A stretch of DNA of 64,000 bases from Periplaneta americana (Eukaryota; Arthropoda; Insecta; Blattodea; Blattidae), in contig NC_091124.1 in the NCBI RefSeq assembly GCF_040183065.1, forward strand, positions 67,677,501-67,741,500. Direction: 5' to 3'. Positions 56,723 through 64,000 of this stretch are shown here, in pieces (the stretch's first letter is position 1; each line of letters starts with the position of its first letter). The position numbers and the translations under genes were made by a program. The notes beneath the pieces are model-generated. The model ran no database searches, was not told the DNA's origin, and worked only from the letters and a program-made list of their open reading frames with translations.

Positions 56723-59212
56723 AATGGAGCAATAGTAGAATGTGGGAATGGGAGTAGCCTACCTCATGAAAACCTACCACCAAGCACCATCCTTGTCCAC
56801 CACAAATTTCAGTTGAACCTACCTGAATTCAAACCCAGGTTACCATGTAGAAAGCTAATACTCTAGACATTCGGTTAATGGTGCAACCGCCTTGTATAAT
56901 TTTTTTCACACAAATTAATTTTCTTAAGAAAAACAGGAAAAAGAGTAAAAGAAAATAATTTTTTTTTTAAGATTTTCTTTGTATTTATACATTACTCCAA
57001 ATTGCTAAGCATTTAAGTTTGTATGAAATATGGCATAACTGTGTGTTTGTTTTTAGGTACCGGTCCTCTCTGCTTTGTTCTTTGGGTTGTTCCTTGGAAA
57101 CACTGTAACAACGTCAATGGTGATACCTCAGAAACTTCAGGAAAATGTAAAGCTGAAGTATCAGTTTATGGGACTAGACTTGTCTTGGGGTAGTAGCAGT
57201 AAACAACAAAGAACTCCTCAGAATCGACCAAATACAGTACAGGTAAAGATTTCTTTAGTGTTTTAACTATAACACTAATGAAAATACACAATATCTTTAC
57301 AATGCAGTTATTCTTGCCACCCATTAAGTATCAATTTGTATAAATTTTCTTCTCTCTTCTTTATTGAAAAGTAATGCTTTCACACTGTCACCCACTTGCA
57401 TCTGAATTGTTGAATAGATTTCGTTGATATCATATTCTGTTAAGTTATAGTATCAAAATAAATATATAAATGAGAAAAGAACAAATGACTATTTTGTTCA
57501 AGAGTTTAAACGATTGTCGAAGCTTGTTATTTGTAAATGTTTATAGCCTGTTATGTTCTGAAAAATGTCCAAACATCTGCTTCAGATGCTCATAAAATTC
57601 TCATATGCAAATGATGTAAAATTGTCTTTTTGTAATATATTACGGTACTTAAGACGAAGAACACTCTAGCATAGAAGTAGTTATTACAAATAAAAAAATA
57701 AAATGTTTGTATTTACTGTAATCATGATTCGAAGTCCAACACTTCCTACTGTGTACGTTTGGTTTCATCTAATTATTTTTCAGAACCTGGACAGTAAAAG
57801 TGAACGTAAAAATTATGGCTAACTAGTACAAACACATAACACACAGATATTAGATGGATGGTAATATAACAGCCAAAGGAATAAGATTCGAAATGATATG
57901 ATAAAGTAAACCTCATGACAGGCAAAATCAGCCCAGAGGGTGGTGAGAAGTTAAGGCTCCCACCTTTACAGACAATCGGAATTTAATGGCAGTAGGGATG
58001 TCAGTCCTTTACCCACCAAGGAAATGCCCTTGTACTCATTACTGTTAGAGGCTGAATGAGCCCCGGAGTCATAGTGGGGCTGTAAGGCTTAGATGAATAA
58101 AAAATCCATGGCCCCATCCGGAATCGAACACGCGACATTCCAACATGCCTTAACCGCGACACTAATGCACACCCCCTAAAGAAACCTTACATTAACATTT
58201 TTCGTTCAAATTGAGTCATGAGAACATTTTAATACTCCCTCCTTCCTCCCCTCAGATGTGGAAGCAGAGTTGTTGGTTGCCTCTATGTTGTAGATTTATT
58301 GCATGTGAGAGAGCCTACGAAGGCAAATAGGCTGGATTCAGGACTTGTAGGTTACAGTCGACCATATTTTTTATTTGAAAAAGTGGATGGTTTTTAATTT
58401 ACATCTACGTATATTAAGGATTTATTAATTTAGAAAAAGCTTCAGTCTCTTTGGTCTTACAACAACTCATCTATCGACCTCGTGCGTATCAGAAAGCAGT
58501 GGTATTGGTAGACTCCATTGCTGCCATTGAAGCAGTTACTTCATATAAACAACCCTAGTCACCAGTAATATAGAATATCTGGCAAGCCCTAAAACTTCTG
58601 AAAGCTCTTCATAAAACAATTTCCTCTCAATGAATTCCATCCCGTGATGCATCAGAAGGCAATGAAAAAGCTGACACTAGCACAGAGCCACCATGATGGT
58701 TAATAGTACAACTGTAATTTAAAATGAGTAGCATTTAGCTGAGACCAATTGAAAAGGGGAATAACTTAGTAGTCGAATCACTCACCACCATATTGATATT
58801 TTATTATTATTTATTCTATTGTTGTTTAGTCAGCTGTCTGAAGACAGGTTTGAACCTCATAAGTAACACCAATATGGCATCATTCATGAGGCAACTAGGC
58901 CAGAAGATAATGGGGTAGGGTGGCCAGTTCCTTTCCCCTTCCAATGCATACATAGCCAATTAGCTACATATTCCACTAATCAGACTTCAGATGCATACAA
59001 ACAATTGTTCTTCCTCTGACACATATCGTCAAGTGAGATGTATTGTCTGATAATAGATATACATAATTATCAGCCAGTACCTCAATCTGAGGTTAATATT
59101 GAAAATTCTAATGTTTTAGATGGATACAGACAACACCAGTCGGAATCATGTTTCAAATGCAACTGCAGCTGAATCTGTCGAAACTCAGCCTATTTCCAAG
59201 AAGGAGCAGTAA
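39873..59212 (+). CDS. TMEM120: TMEM120 (TACAN/NET29) family membrane protein, eight coding exons
   Basis: Eight exons (39873-39944, 40162-40280, 40647-40829, 42467-42559, 45689-45906, 55613-55836, 57057-57242, 59120-59212) total 1188 bp and encode 395 residues. Human TMEM120A is about 343. All junctions have GT/AG and matching phases. The first ~125 residues are charged and helical, as in the family's coiled-coil domain. Membrane segments begin at ~137 ([16 protein letters not shown]) and continue to ~325. Family-diagnostic strings are [47 protein letters not shown], and [10 protein letters not shown] with FLLPFL. Known family facts: TMEM120A is a multi-pass ER/nuclear-envelope protein with an ELOVL-like fold that binds coenzyme A. 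It is linked to adipocyte biology, and its proposed mechanosensitive-channel role is disputed. The hydrophilic C-terminal tail (exons 7-8) is longer than in vertebrates. The start ATG is the only plausible one in exon 1. Confidence 0.96.
40162..40280 (+). CDS. TMEM120: TMEM120 exon 2
   Basis: A 119-bp exon after TTTTTAG, ending AA/GTAAGG in phase 2. It encodes part of the N-terminal helical domain ([15 protein letters not shown]). Confidence 0.9.
40413..40622. mobile_element. Foldback MITE filling most of TMEM120 intron 2
   Basis: GCGCTTCCGTATAGGG, CTAAGGTTGGAGCCCAGTTT and GTGTGTGTATTAATCGAAAA recur inverted as TTTCGATTAATACACACACA, AAACTGGGCTCTAGCCTTAG and TGTACGGAAGCGCGC. Arms ~75-80 bp. 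It ends 24 bp before exon 3. Confidence 0.82.
40647..40829 (+). CDS. TMEM120: TMEM120 exon 3
   Basis: A 183-bp exon after TTACCTCAG, ending AA/GTACGT in phase 2. It encodes charged helix followed by [15 protein letters not shown], which matches the family's segment leading to the first membrane span. Confidence 0.92.
40830..42466 (+). other. TMEM120 intron 3, nothing recognised
   Basis: 1.6 kb with normal splice borders (GTACGT, CTTAAG). No repeat element or additional exon was recognised. Confidence 0.5.
42467..42559 (+). CDS. TMEM120: TMEM120 exon 4 (first membrane span)
   Basis: A 93-bp exon after TTACTTAAG, ending CG/GTAAGT in phase 2. It encodes the diagnostic [10 protein letters not shown] and the first hydrophobic span. 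Confidence 0.93.
43390..43790 (+). mobile_element. LINE C-terminal fragment with (TATG)n tail in TMEM120 intron 4
   Basis: Two frames give [38 protein letters not shown], then [19 protein letters not shown] and [18 protein letters not shown]. This is the conserved end of a widespread arthropod LINE group. A frame shift lies near 43565. It ends with AAGTATGTATGTATG, the element's tail repeat. Confidence 0.82.
43988..44040. repeat. (AAT)n/(ATT)n palindromic microsatellite
   Basis: AAT units switch to ATT units at the centre, forming a palindrome in TMEM120 intron 4. Confidence 0.9.
44380..44860 (+). mobile_element. LINE C-terminal fragment with (TGAA)n tail in TMEM120 intron 4
   Basis: The plus strand gives [10 protein letters not shown]-like, [36 protein letters not shown] and [16 protein letters not shown]. 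Then comes AGAAAGCTGGGTTTGCAGTG and a (TGAA)n tail. The same 3' end recurs at 46043-46095 and 47583-47645. Confidence 0.8.
44880..45168 (-). mobile_element. tRNA-derived SINE, family C, in TMEM120 intron 4
   Basis: Same order as the copy at 9030-9326: GGTATCCCTGTAACATGCC at the left, ACTCGG-like/CCTCGGGGCCGTTCTG in the middle, and a B box on the minus strand in CACCTGGGATCGAACCC. It ends at GCTGCCCGG. Divergence from the other copy looks modest. Confidence 0.87.
45689..45906 (+). CDS. TMEM120: TMEM120 exon 5
   Basis: A 218-bp exon after TTTTCTAG, ending A/GTAAGT in phase 1. It carries [26 protein letters not shown] and SGVLLIWP, the most conserved block of the family. Confidence 0.95.
46043..46095 (+). 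mobile_element. LINE 3'-end stub (same family as 44380-44860)
   Basis: ATGGCTGGAGAATGCTGGG, TTTGCAGTGAAGAACACTAC and GAATGAATGAAT: only the last ~50 bp of the element, as expected for extreme 5' truncation. Confidence 0.7.
46139..46290 (+). mobile_element. SINE family B, old truncated copy in TMEM120 intron 5
   Basis: CTCGAGTTTTTTCCAATC, CTTCAGCCTCATCTCACC and ATACAGCGTCGTTAAATAAC correspond to the family B body with many substitutions, so this copy is older than those at 36.7 and 37.5 kb. Confidence 0.75.
46913..47338 (-). mobile_element. LINE fragment (RT C-terminal region) in TMEM120 intron 5
   Basis: The minus strand gives [38 protein letters not shown] and [14 protein letters not shown], the same domain as the fragment at 2345-3128 but from a diverged subfamily. 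The strand is opposite to the host gene. Confidence 0.75.
47583..47645 (+). mobile_element. LINE 3'-end stub (same family as 44380-44860)
   Basis: ATTGGAGAATGCTGGTTTTG, AATGAAAGAACTGCCCTTGG and GCAGAAAACTATGGATGAAT match the 3' end at 44800-44860. Confidence 0.7.
47650..50749 (+). other. TMEM120 intron 5, middle part
   Basis: AT-rich sequence with an (ATT)n run at ~48966-49003. No element could be named. Its age or lack of repeats contrasts with the repeat-rich remainder of the intron. Confidence 0.4.
50750..51085 (-). mobile_element. Mariner-like transposase fragment in TMEM120 intron 5
   Basis: The minus strand gives [20 protein letters not shown] and [19 protein letters not shown], then [15 protein letters not shown]. 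This is the first-Asp region of DUF4817-type mariner transposases (usually W(S/T)DEA.F.L.G.VN.HN); here the catalytic D is N (SNKAQF). No terminal repeats were recognised. Confidence 0.75.
51982..52029. repeat. (ATT)n microsatellite in TMEM120 intron 5
   Basis: About sixteen ATT units, followed by GA-rich AGAAGGAGAAGGAGGAGG. Confidence 0.93.
52151..52937. mobile_element. Tigger/pogo-type non-autonomous element in TMEM120 intron 5
   Basis: CAGTAGAACCTCTATTATCC at the left and GGATAATCGGGGTTCTACTG at the right are inverted, with TA at 52149-52150 and 52938-52939. Sub-terminal copies of GGATAATCCG occur at both ends. The interior contains a short piece (~52710-52760, AGAGTTAAGGCCGTAAAGCC) that resembles LINE 3'-end debris elsewhere in the window. 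No transposase frame was seen. Confidence 0.8.
53225..53335 (-). mobile_element. tRNA-headed SINE remnant in TMEM120 intron 5
   Basis: On the minus strand, GTTCGATTCCCGACAG is a B box, preceded by an A-box-like TAGGCTGTAGCGTGTTTAAC. The element probably extends left to ~53060. The body is not shared with families A-D. Confidence 0.5.
53408..53663. mobile_element. Foldback MITE in TMEM120 intron 5
   Basis: ATATCATTGTTGATTTTATG, AAACCTCCTATGTGACAGTA and TAAATATCAATAGGCCT recur inverted as AGGCCTATTGATATTTA, TACTGTCACATAGGAGGTTT and CAACGACGATAT. Arms ~95 bp. Confidence 0.8.
54890..55190 (-). mobile_element. LINE RNase H domain remnant in TMEM120 intron 5
   Basis: The minus strand gives [18 protein letters not shown] and, further on, [20 protein letters not shown]. 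These are the first catalytic Asp (TDGS) and the H..GNE.AD block of RNase H domains in I/Jockey-group LINEs. The stretches are in different frames, so it is decayed. This explains an otherwise blank part of the 9.7-kb intron. Confidence 0.7.
55613..55836 (+). CDS. TMEM120: TMEM120 exon 6
   Basis: A 224-bp exon after TTTGGCAG, ending CAG/GTATGT in phase 0. It carries [25 protein letters not shown] and FLLPFL. It is separated from exon 5 by a 9.7-kb intron full of repeats. Confidence 0.95.
56180..56395. mobile_element. Diverged foldback MITE in TMEM120 intron 6
   Basis: Left CTGATAATGAAAAAGAAAAT, TTTGAAGATTGGTTCTGCC and CAGATGATCA are roughly inverted at the right as TTTGATCATCTG, AAAGCCAATTTTCGAAAAG and CCTTTTCTGTTACCGG. 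Many mismatches indicate age. Confidence 0.5.
56715..56893 (-). mobile_element. tRNA-headed SINE remnant in TMEM120 intron 6
   Basis: The minus strand reads GGCGGTTGCACCATTAACC, then GGTAACCTGGGTTTGAATTC (B-box-like), then a body running to a (CAT)n microsatellite at 56687-56719. The head is degenerate. Confidence 0.5.
57057..57242 (+). CDS. TMEM120: TMEM120 exon 7
   Basis: A 62-codon exon, phase 0 at both ends, after GTTTTTAG and before GTAAAG. It encodes the last membrane span ([12 protein letters not shown]) and the beginning of the cytosolic tail. If intron 7 were retained, the frame would stop after 8 further codons, so an alternative shorter C-terminus is possible. Confidence 0.93.
57905..58170 (-). 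mobile_element. tRNA-headed SINE distantly related to family C, in TMEM120 intron 7
   Basis: CCCCGGAGTCATAGTGGGGC and CATCCGGAATCGAACACGC (minus-strand B box) keep the layout of family C with a different body. It ends with an A-box-like TAGTGTCGCGGTTAAGGC on the minus strand. The edges are approximate. Confidence 0.55.
58814..58920 (+). repeat. Dispersed repeat, second copy (TMEM120 intron 7)
   Basis: TTGTTGTTTAGTCAGCTGTC and CATGAGGCAACTAGGCCAG match the copy at 12281-12377, with about one difference in eight in the middle. Confidence 0.7.
59120..59212 (+). CDS. TMEM120: TMEM120 exon 8 (terminal)
   Basis: 31 codons including TAA at 59210-59212, after acceptor GTTTTAG. It encodes a polar tail ending PISKKEQ. 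The phase fits exon 7. The assignment rests on phase and position, because the tail is not conserved. Confidence 0.75.
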   Translation: MDTDNTSRNHVSNATAAESVETQPISKKEQ

Positions 59213-60240
59213 AGGCTCTCGTTATGTGAATGTCTGCATAGAACAGAAGGAACATTGGAAACATATGAAGGGTTAATTTGCTAACAGTGATATTTTTTTA
59301 GTGCTATGTGCATATTTTCAATTGAAGCCATTATTGTAACTCAATTGTGCCGAATATCATGGACCACGTTAGAACAATTCAACTATAATAGCATAAATGA
59401 CTAGGATTACTGTTAACAGCACCTTTTTTCTTTTGCCAGTAACATGGTTATTCGTGTTTCTTGCAGTAACTGGTAAGCATTGTGGTGTAGCTTTAGTCTA
59501 TGTTGCACCATGCAGTGGGATATATTGTAGCGAAAGCTTTTGTCATAATCAAGAAAATATGTCTTTGGATTCTGTCTCAAGAAATGTGTATTTTGTAGAT
59601 ATTAAGTGATAATATTTTACTCATGATTGACTGATATTGGACATATCACTTCCTGTTATAAGATGTAAAAAAAAATCCCCGGTATTGCTTTAATAGGAGC
59701 CTAGTTATTTCCGTGTTGAGTAACTATACTGGCTTAGCAAATCAGTTTTTCGTTGTTGATAGTGTTATGTTTTTTAACAAATGGGAACAACGTGTAAGAA
59801 TGAATGAATGTTTTTGTGTACTTTTGGGAAGCAATGAAAGTACGTATTATGTAATGTAATTTTGTGTAATTATAAATTACTGTGTGCAGAATGCAGGAAG
59901 TTCGTTGTATACTTTACCAACTAAGTGACTAAGCTAGAAGAATTTGATGTGTCATTGAGAAGAATAAATTATTTTTGGGATTGTTGGGATTAAAAATAGG
60001 GAAAGGGAATACTATTTATTAGCGTAGTTTGTGATCAGATTTCTTTTTCATGTTGTTTATATGTAACTTTTTATATATGTATATAAAACTGACTGTAGCT
60101 ACGAGATGTTTACGAGTAGTTAATGCCACTAACAGTCATGCATTTAATTAGTAATGCAGTTGCAAAGCACAATGTTTTGCTCAATGTTATGTGAAGTCAA
60201 CCCAGGTTTATAGAAACTATTGTCAATGGATTATAATAAA
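59213..60240 (+). other. Probable TMEM120 3' untranslated region
   Basis: About 1 kb of AT-rich non-coding sequence follows the stop, with no repeat I recognise. Canonical AATAAA signals lie at 59963-59968 and 60235-60240, and the mRNA end could be at either. The next clear element, a mariner-like transposon, begins at 60445. Confidence 0.5.
60235..60240 (+). terminator. Candidate distal poly(A) signal for TMEM120
   Basis: AATAAA in TTATAATAAATCAG, 1.0 kb after the stop. A proximal AATAAA at 59963-59968 is the alternative. The sequence alone does not decide between them. Confidence 0.4.
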
Positions 60241-60444
60241 TCAGATTGAATATGTGTCAAGACAATATATCACATTCCTTATCTTTTAAATTTGTTTATA
60301 TTAAAATATCTAATGATACAAACTTCCTGAAAGCAAATGAGGGCACTGTTCCTTTGATACCACATCCTGTCATATCCTTTGTATGTTGGGTTTAGTAATA
60401 TTTTAGTTTTTCTCAAATTGAATATTTTATGTTCACTTGATATA

Positions 60445-61335
60445 CAGAGTGAATAAAAAGTAAGGGAACAAACTTCAGGAGGTGATTCCTGACAGGAAAA
60501 GTAACAAAAAAGTTCAAATCAACATGTGTCCGGAAATGGACGGTGAGTCTGCAATAAAGCAATTAGTACTGGTACATTACATTACATTACACATGAATGA
60601 ATGAATGAATGAGCCTATTTTGTTCCATGAAGGGCTAAGGCCTCCTAAAAAAGGGAGAGCTTGGTTTAGAACTCGTGTAGTGAGCTAGTTAACAAGAGTA
60701 ACATGGTATTAATTTCATCTATGTTACAATGTTACAACAGATGTTCAAAGTGGCCTCCATGGGATGCAATGCAAGCGTCCACACATCACATCATGGATTG
60801 CCTCACTCTTTCGAATGTTCAAGCCTGTAACTGAATAGCATCACAGGCTACACAGACATTCTCTTCAAGGGTCTGCACATCAGGAACTGACTCAGCCTAC
60901 ACAACACTTTACAGTTGCCCCCACAAGAAAAAAATCAAGATGGTTTAGGTCTGGTGATCGAGGTGGCCAGGCGCAAATGCCTCCTCGTCCTATCCATCTT
61001 CTGGGGAAGATGTTGAGGTGTTGACAAACAGTCATGCAGAAGTGGGCTGATGCTCCATCATGCATCAGCCACATTACCTGTCTTATTGCCAAAGGCACAT
61101 TCTCCAGCAAAAGAGGCAGTGTGTTCTGCAGGAATTCCAGATATGTCTGTCCATTAAGACATTGTGGCAAAACAAATGATCCAAGTAGATGCGTGCTATG
61201 AGAGAGTGATGTTCATTAGTGTTATCTACCATGGTAAATATGCATTTCTGGACACATGTTGACATGAACTTCTTTTGTTCCTTTTCCTGTCAGGAACCAC
61301 TCCTGAAGTTGTCCCCTTACTTTTTATTCACTCTG
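60445..61335 (-). mobile_element. Mariner-like (DUF4817 type) element with paired terminal repeats
   Basis: It begins CAGAGTGAATAAAAAGTAAG and ends in the inverted CTTACTTTTTATTCACTCTG. The inverted repeats extend ~58 bp (ACTTCAGGAGGTGATTCCTG / CAGGAACCACTCCTGAAGTT). TATA flanks both ends (TA target). The minus strand gives YLEFLQNTLPLLLENVPLA, MWLMHDGASAHFCMTVCQHL and WPPRSPDLNHLDFFLVG, the second and third catalytic regions. The C-terminal FERVRQSMM-like stretch is near 60800. The N-terminal third is missing and several stops and shifts are present, so it is inactive. Confidence 0.88.
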
Positions 61336-61929
61336 TATAAGCTATTGGCTAAGAATGTGGGAGGGAGAATTACGGAGACTTGCATGTAAAAACTTCAAAA
61401 AACTTTTTTTTTTTTTTTTTTTTTTTTGCAAAGGAATAATTGATATGTCAGTATTAATGTTGGTCTGAATATAATTTTTGTTCGTTTGGAGTCTCAAAAT
61501 CTCACGTTCTCTTACATATTTCAGCAATACAAAAGTCCAAAATCCAAGTATCTCGTCATTAATACTGATTAGCTGGCTTCAAAATATAATGGCAGAGATT
61601 CAACGATAGAAGAGGGAAGAAATTTCTCCCTAACCTTCTGAATGTACAGTTACCCTTAAAAGGAATGAGACGACTCTTGGTCGTCGGAAGTTAAAGTTCT
61701 ATAGCGCGGTTCACTCGATATCGACGTAACGATAAGTTTCATGACAATACAACAAGAATTGTTACAAGGACCACAACAAGGACAAGGACCAGAATAAGGA
61801 TCACGAAGAAGACAGCCATTTAAGGCCACAATTTCACAACATAGCTCGGGTCACAAAATATCATTGCTTCTCTGTACCGAATGGCAAATGCCTGCTATGG
61901 GATCTACATTCTAGACTGCTGCTGTCACT

Positions 61930-62035
61930 GTCTTGTCTCGGTAGCTCATATAGTAGCGTGTCGGTTCCACTGCTTAACCGAAATGTCTCATGTTCGATCC
62001 CAGGTAAAACTTTTTTTTTATTGAGGTGTAATTAA
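61930..62035 (+). mobile_element. tRNA-like SINE head
   Basis: GTCTCGGTAGCTCATATAGT (A box), then CATGTTCGATCCCAGG (B box), and a T-rich run (CTTTTTTTTTATTG). The body is not recognised. Confidence 0.5.
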
Positions 62036-62208
62036 TTTCTTCAGAGTTCCTCGACTATCTAATTTGTCGAAAAATATGAATAATTTATTCCCAATTTCTG
62101 GGTCTTACAAGTGGGCTGAACCTCGTCAAAAAAATAATAAATCTTACTTGGAAGTTAAAAGTAGGCCTATTCTTCCTCAAACGAAAATCATTCGAAACAA
62201 AAAGAGAC

Positions 62209-62384
62209 CTGTTAACTTAAAATCTTGTCCACATGCCATCAGCTTCTATTACAGCTCTAAGTCAGTCCGGCATGGATGTCACGAGATTGTGGAATAAGTT
62301 CTAATCCCCAGCGAGATCTTCCCAGGTGTCAACAACTTGATCCCACAATTCGTCTCGATTTCGATGGCGTCGGTGGGCATAGGT
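62209..62384 (-). mobile_element. Tc1/mariner (IS630) transposase C-terminal remnant
   Basis: The minus strand gives RRHRNRDELWDQVVDTWEDL, NLFHNLVTSMPD and LRAVIEADGMWTRF. This is the C-terminal helix and tail of a Tc1/mariner-like transposase. Two in-frame stops. Nothing else of the element was recognised. Confidence 0.7.
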
Positions 62385-64000
62385 GGCTATGCTTCTCTTT
62401 TTCAATTATGAAAGAGGGAAATAGAATACATTTGAATAGAAAAGTATAAAATTCAGATAATGCAATTAAAGCTATTCGGAATATTATTAAAGTTGAACTT
62501 GTAGATATCCTAAGAAAGAAAATATTTTTTCATTAAAACCAGTGATTATAATTTAGAGGATCCCAAATCTATTGAAAATTCTTTTAACGTCTTATAGTAG
62601 GCTATATAGTACAGAAATATTATTGACAACTTAACATTCAAGATTTTGCAAAACATACTGCAATTAGTTACTTAACAGATGCATTTAATAATTAGTATTA
62701 ATGTATGTAATCAGTTAATAACTGCAACAGTCCTTTTTCATTCAATCATAATATGAATAAAGTTGAAAGCACATTAAATTAAACACTATTGCAAACACGT
62801 AGATAAAATAGTTAAAATCAACTGAAGGGGTAAGAATAAAATAATCCAAAGCCACACTTTTAACAAAAATTGTTTCGTGTGAGTGCATTTATTACACATT
62901 TGGGAAAGCTACTAATAAAATATTGTAATAATTACTCAACAAATGACATAGCCTAAGGACTCTAAACCTTTGTAAAAGTTTGTCTGTGTGGCTTAGGAAT
63001 ATTTTTTAGTTTCATTTTAATTGTTAGTTTTTAATATATATGCATTTACATTGTATACATGTGTATATAAATGCATTCATTAGATTAACGTTTATAATAT
63101 TATAACTTGTAATTTTGTATTGTCTGTGATCATTAACACTTAATCTGAGGACTTTGTAAAAACTCTATTTCAACGTTACTTAGCTATTTCAACGTTATTT
63201 AGACAAAAAAATCGTTGATGTAGACTAAGAATCGAACTCGCTCTCTTCTACACAACACGCGGAAGTCTTAGTGTCTGAGCTATTGAAACGACACGAAAGC
63301 TTTCCTTTCTGTGCGGAGTATCGATCTAGTCATGAAGGTCCATTGTCGATTTAACTACACGATTTATGTATATATTTATCTTTTATTTACGTAATATTAT
63401 CATATTTTTGCAGTTTTTGAAGTGAATTCTGGAACGATGCTAGTAACAAACCAAATAGCCTGAATTTAAGTAACTCAATATTCGTTATCTTGTGTATCAG
63501 TGCTCTGGTCTCTGATCATGCGCAGTGTTTTACATCTGAGACTTAGGAATATTCAATCGTCTCATTATTTTCCAGGGAAACTGTACATGGAGCCTGCTAA
63601 TAATGCAACATCTTTGGTCTACTATAAACAGCCAATGCGTTGAATATTTTTACTGAGACTCTTTAACGTGGAATGTTTAAAGTGAGCATCTAGATGGAGA
63701 AAATGTTCATTACCATTTCTCTAATATTCTATGCACATCTTGCTCTTTAGCAGGAGCACACTGAAGCAATCTGCAACTCATTACTCCTTAGCAGCAGCAA
63801 CCCATAAGATATCATTATTGGAAAAAGAAATGAAGTTTGAATATCATTGTATATATGATATGGTATGATATTTATTCATCCATCAATCATATTTCTGCAA
63901 AACAGATCAGTTACAATTTTATATTATCCCAGATCTGCTTTACTTCGCAATTTTATTCACCTATGCCGAGTCTTAACTGCCCTAAAAATTAATCCAATAT
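62385..64000. other. Right flank
   Basis: AT-rich intergenic DNA with only the tRNA-like fragment at 63218-63295. No exon of a further gene was recognised. Confidence 0.4.
63218..63295 (-). mobile_element. tRNA-like fragment
   Basis: On the minus strand, CAATAGCTCAGACACTAAG and GAGCGAGTTCGATTC give A- and B-box-like blocks at plausible spacing. The acceptor ends do not pair, so it is read as a SINE head rather than a tRNA gene. Confidence 0.45.

Overview
The window is eukaryotic, AT-rich nuclear DNA from an insect. Introns have GT/AG borders and genes are spread over many kilobases. Much of the remaining sequence is transposable-element debris: tRNA-headed SINEs, LINE fragments, hAT, Tigger/pogo, Tc1/mariner-like and Harbinger DNA elements, and many foldback MITEs. 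The repeat style, with many recurring TAGGCCTA words, reminds me of large cockroach or termite genomes (Blattodea), but that placement is inference. No bacterial, organellar, CRISPR or LTR-retroelement features were seen.

Three gene models can be supported. (1) The 3' half of an unrecognised gene on the + strand has exons at 2122-2174, 7362-7592 and 9713-10603. Its Ser/Thr/Lys-rich tail ends just before a poly(A) signal. (2) A two-exon MADF-BESS gene lies on the - strand, with exon 1 at 32059-32191 and exon 2 at 21935-22539. Splice phases match across a 9.5-kb intron packed with nested transposons. (3) A complete eight-exon TMEM120 (TACAN/NET29) gene lies on the + strand, with coding exons from 39873 to 59212 and a predicted 395-residue protein.

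Layout: 1-2.3 kb is intronic or flanking DNA with a young SINE. 2.3-6.1 kb holds LINE copies, including a 5'-truncated one with a 794-codon open frame. 7.3-10.7 kb holds the last exons of gene 1. 11-18 kb is a nest of mariner-like, foldback and possibly P-like (THAP) elements, plus a perfect 112-bp inverted repeat of tRNA-like sequence. 19-22.5 kb holds two hAT elements with perfect 8-bp target duplications, a Tigger MITE, a HARBI1-like transposase fragment, and MADF-BESS exon 2. 22.5-32 kb is the MADF-BESS intron, containing a hAT zinc-finger transposase gene fragment and a triple nest (hAT, Tigger, SINE). 32.8-34.5 kb is a second copy of that large hAT element with a different nest. 34.5-39.8 kb holds LINE and SINE debris. 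39.9-60.2 kb is TMEM120, whose introns carry LINE 3' ends, SINEs, MITEs and a Tigger element. 60.4-64 kb holds a mariner-like element with intact terminal repeats, a Tc1/mariner transposase remnant and SINE pieces.

TMEM120 is an ordinary host gene. The MADF-BESS gene faces, tail to tail, a HARBI1-like transposase fragment. The pair may be the two genes of one PIF/Harbinger transposon that has been inflated by later insertions, or the MADF gene may be an independent host gene. This is the most interesting open question in the window.
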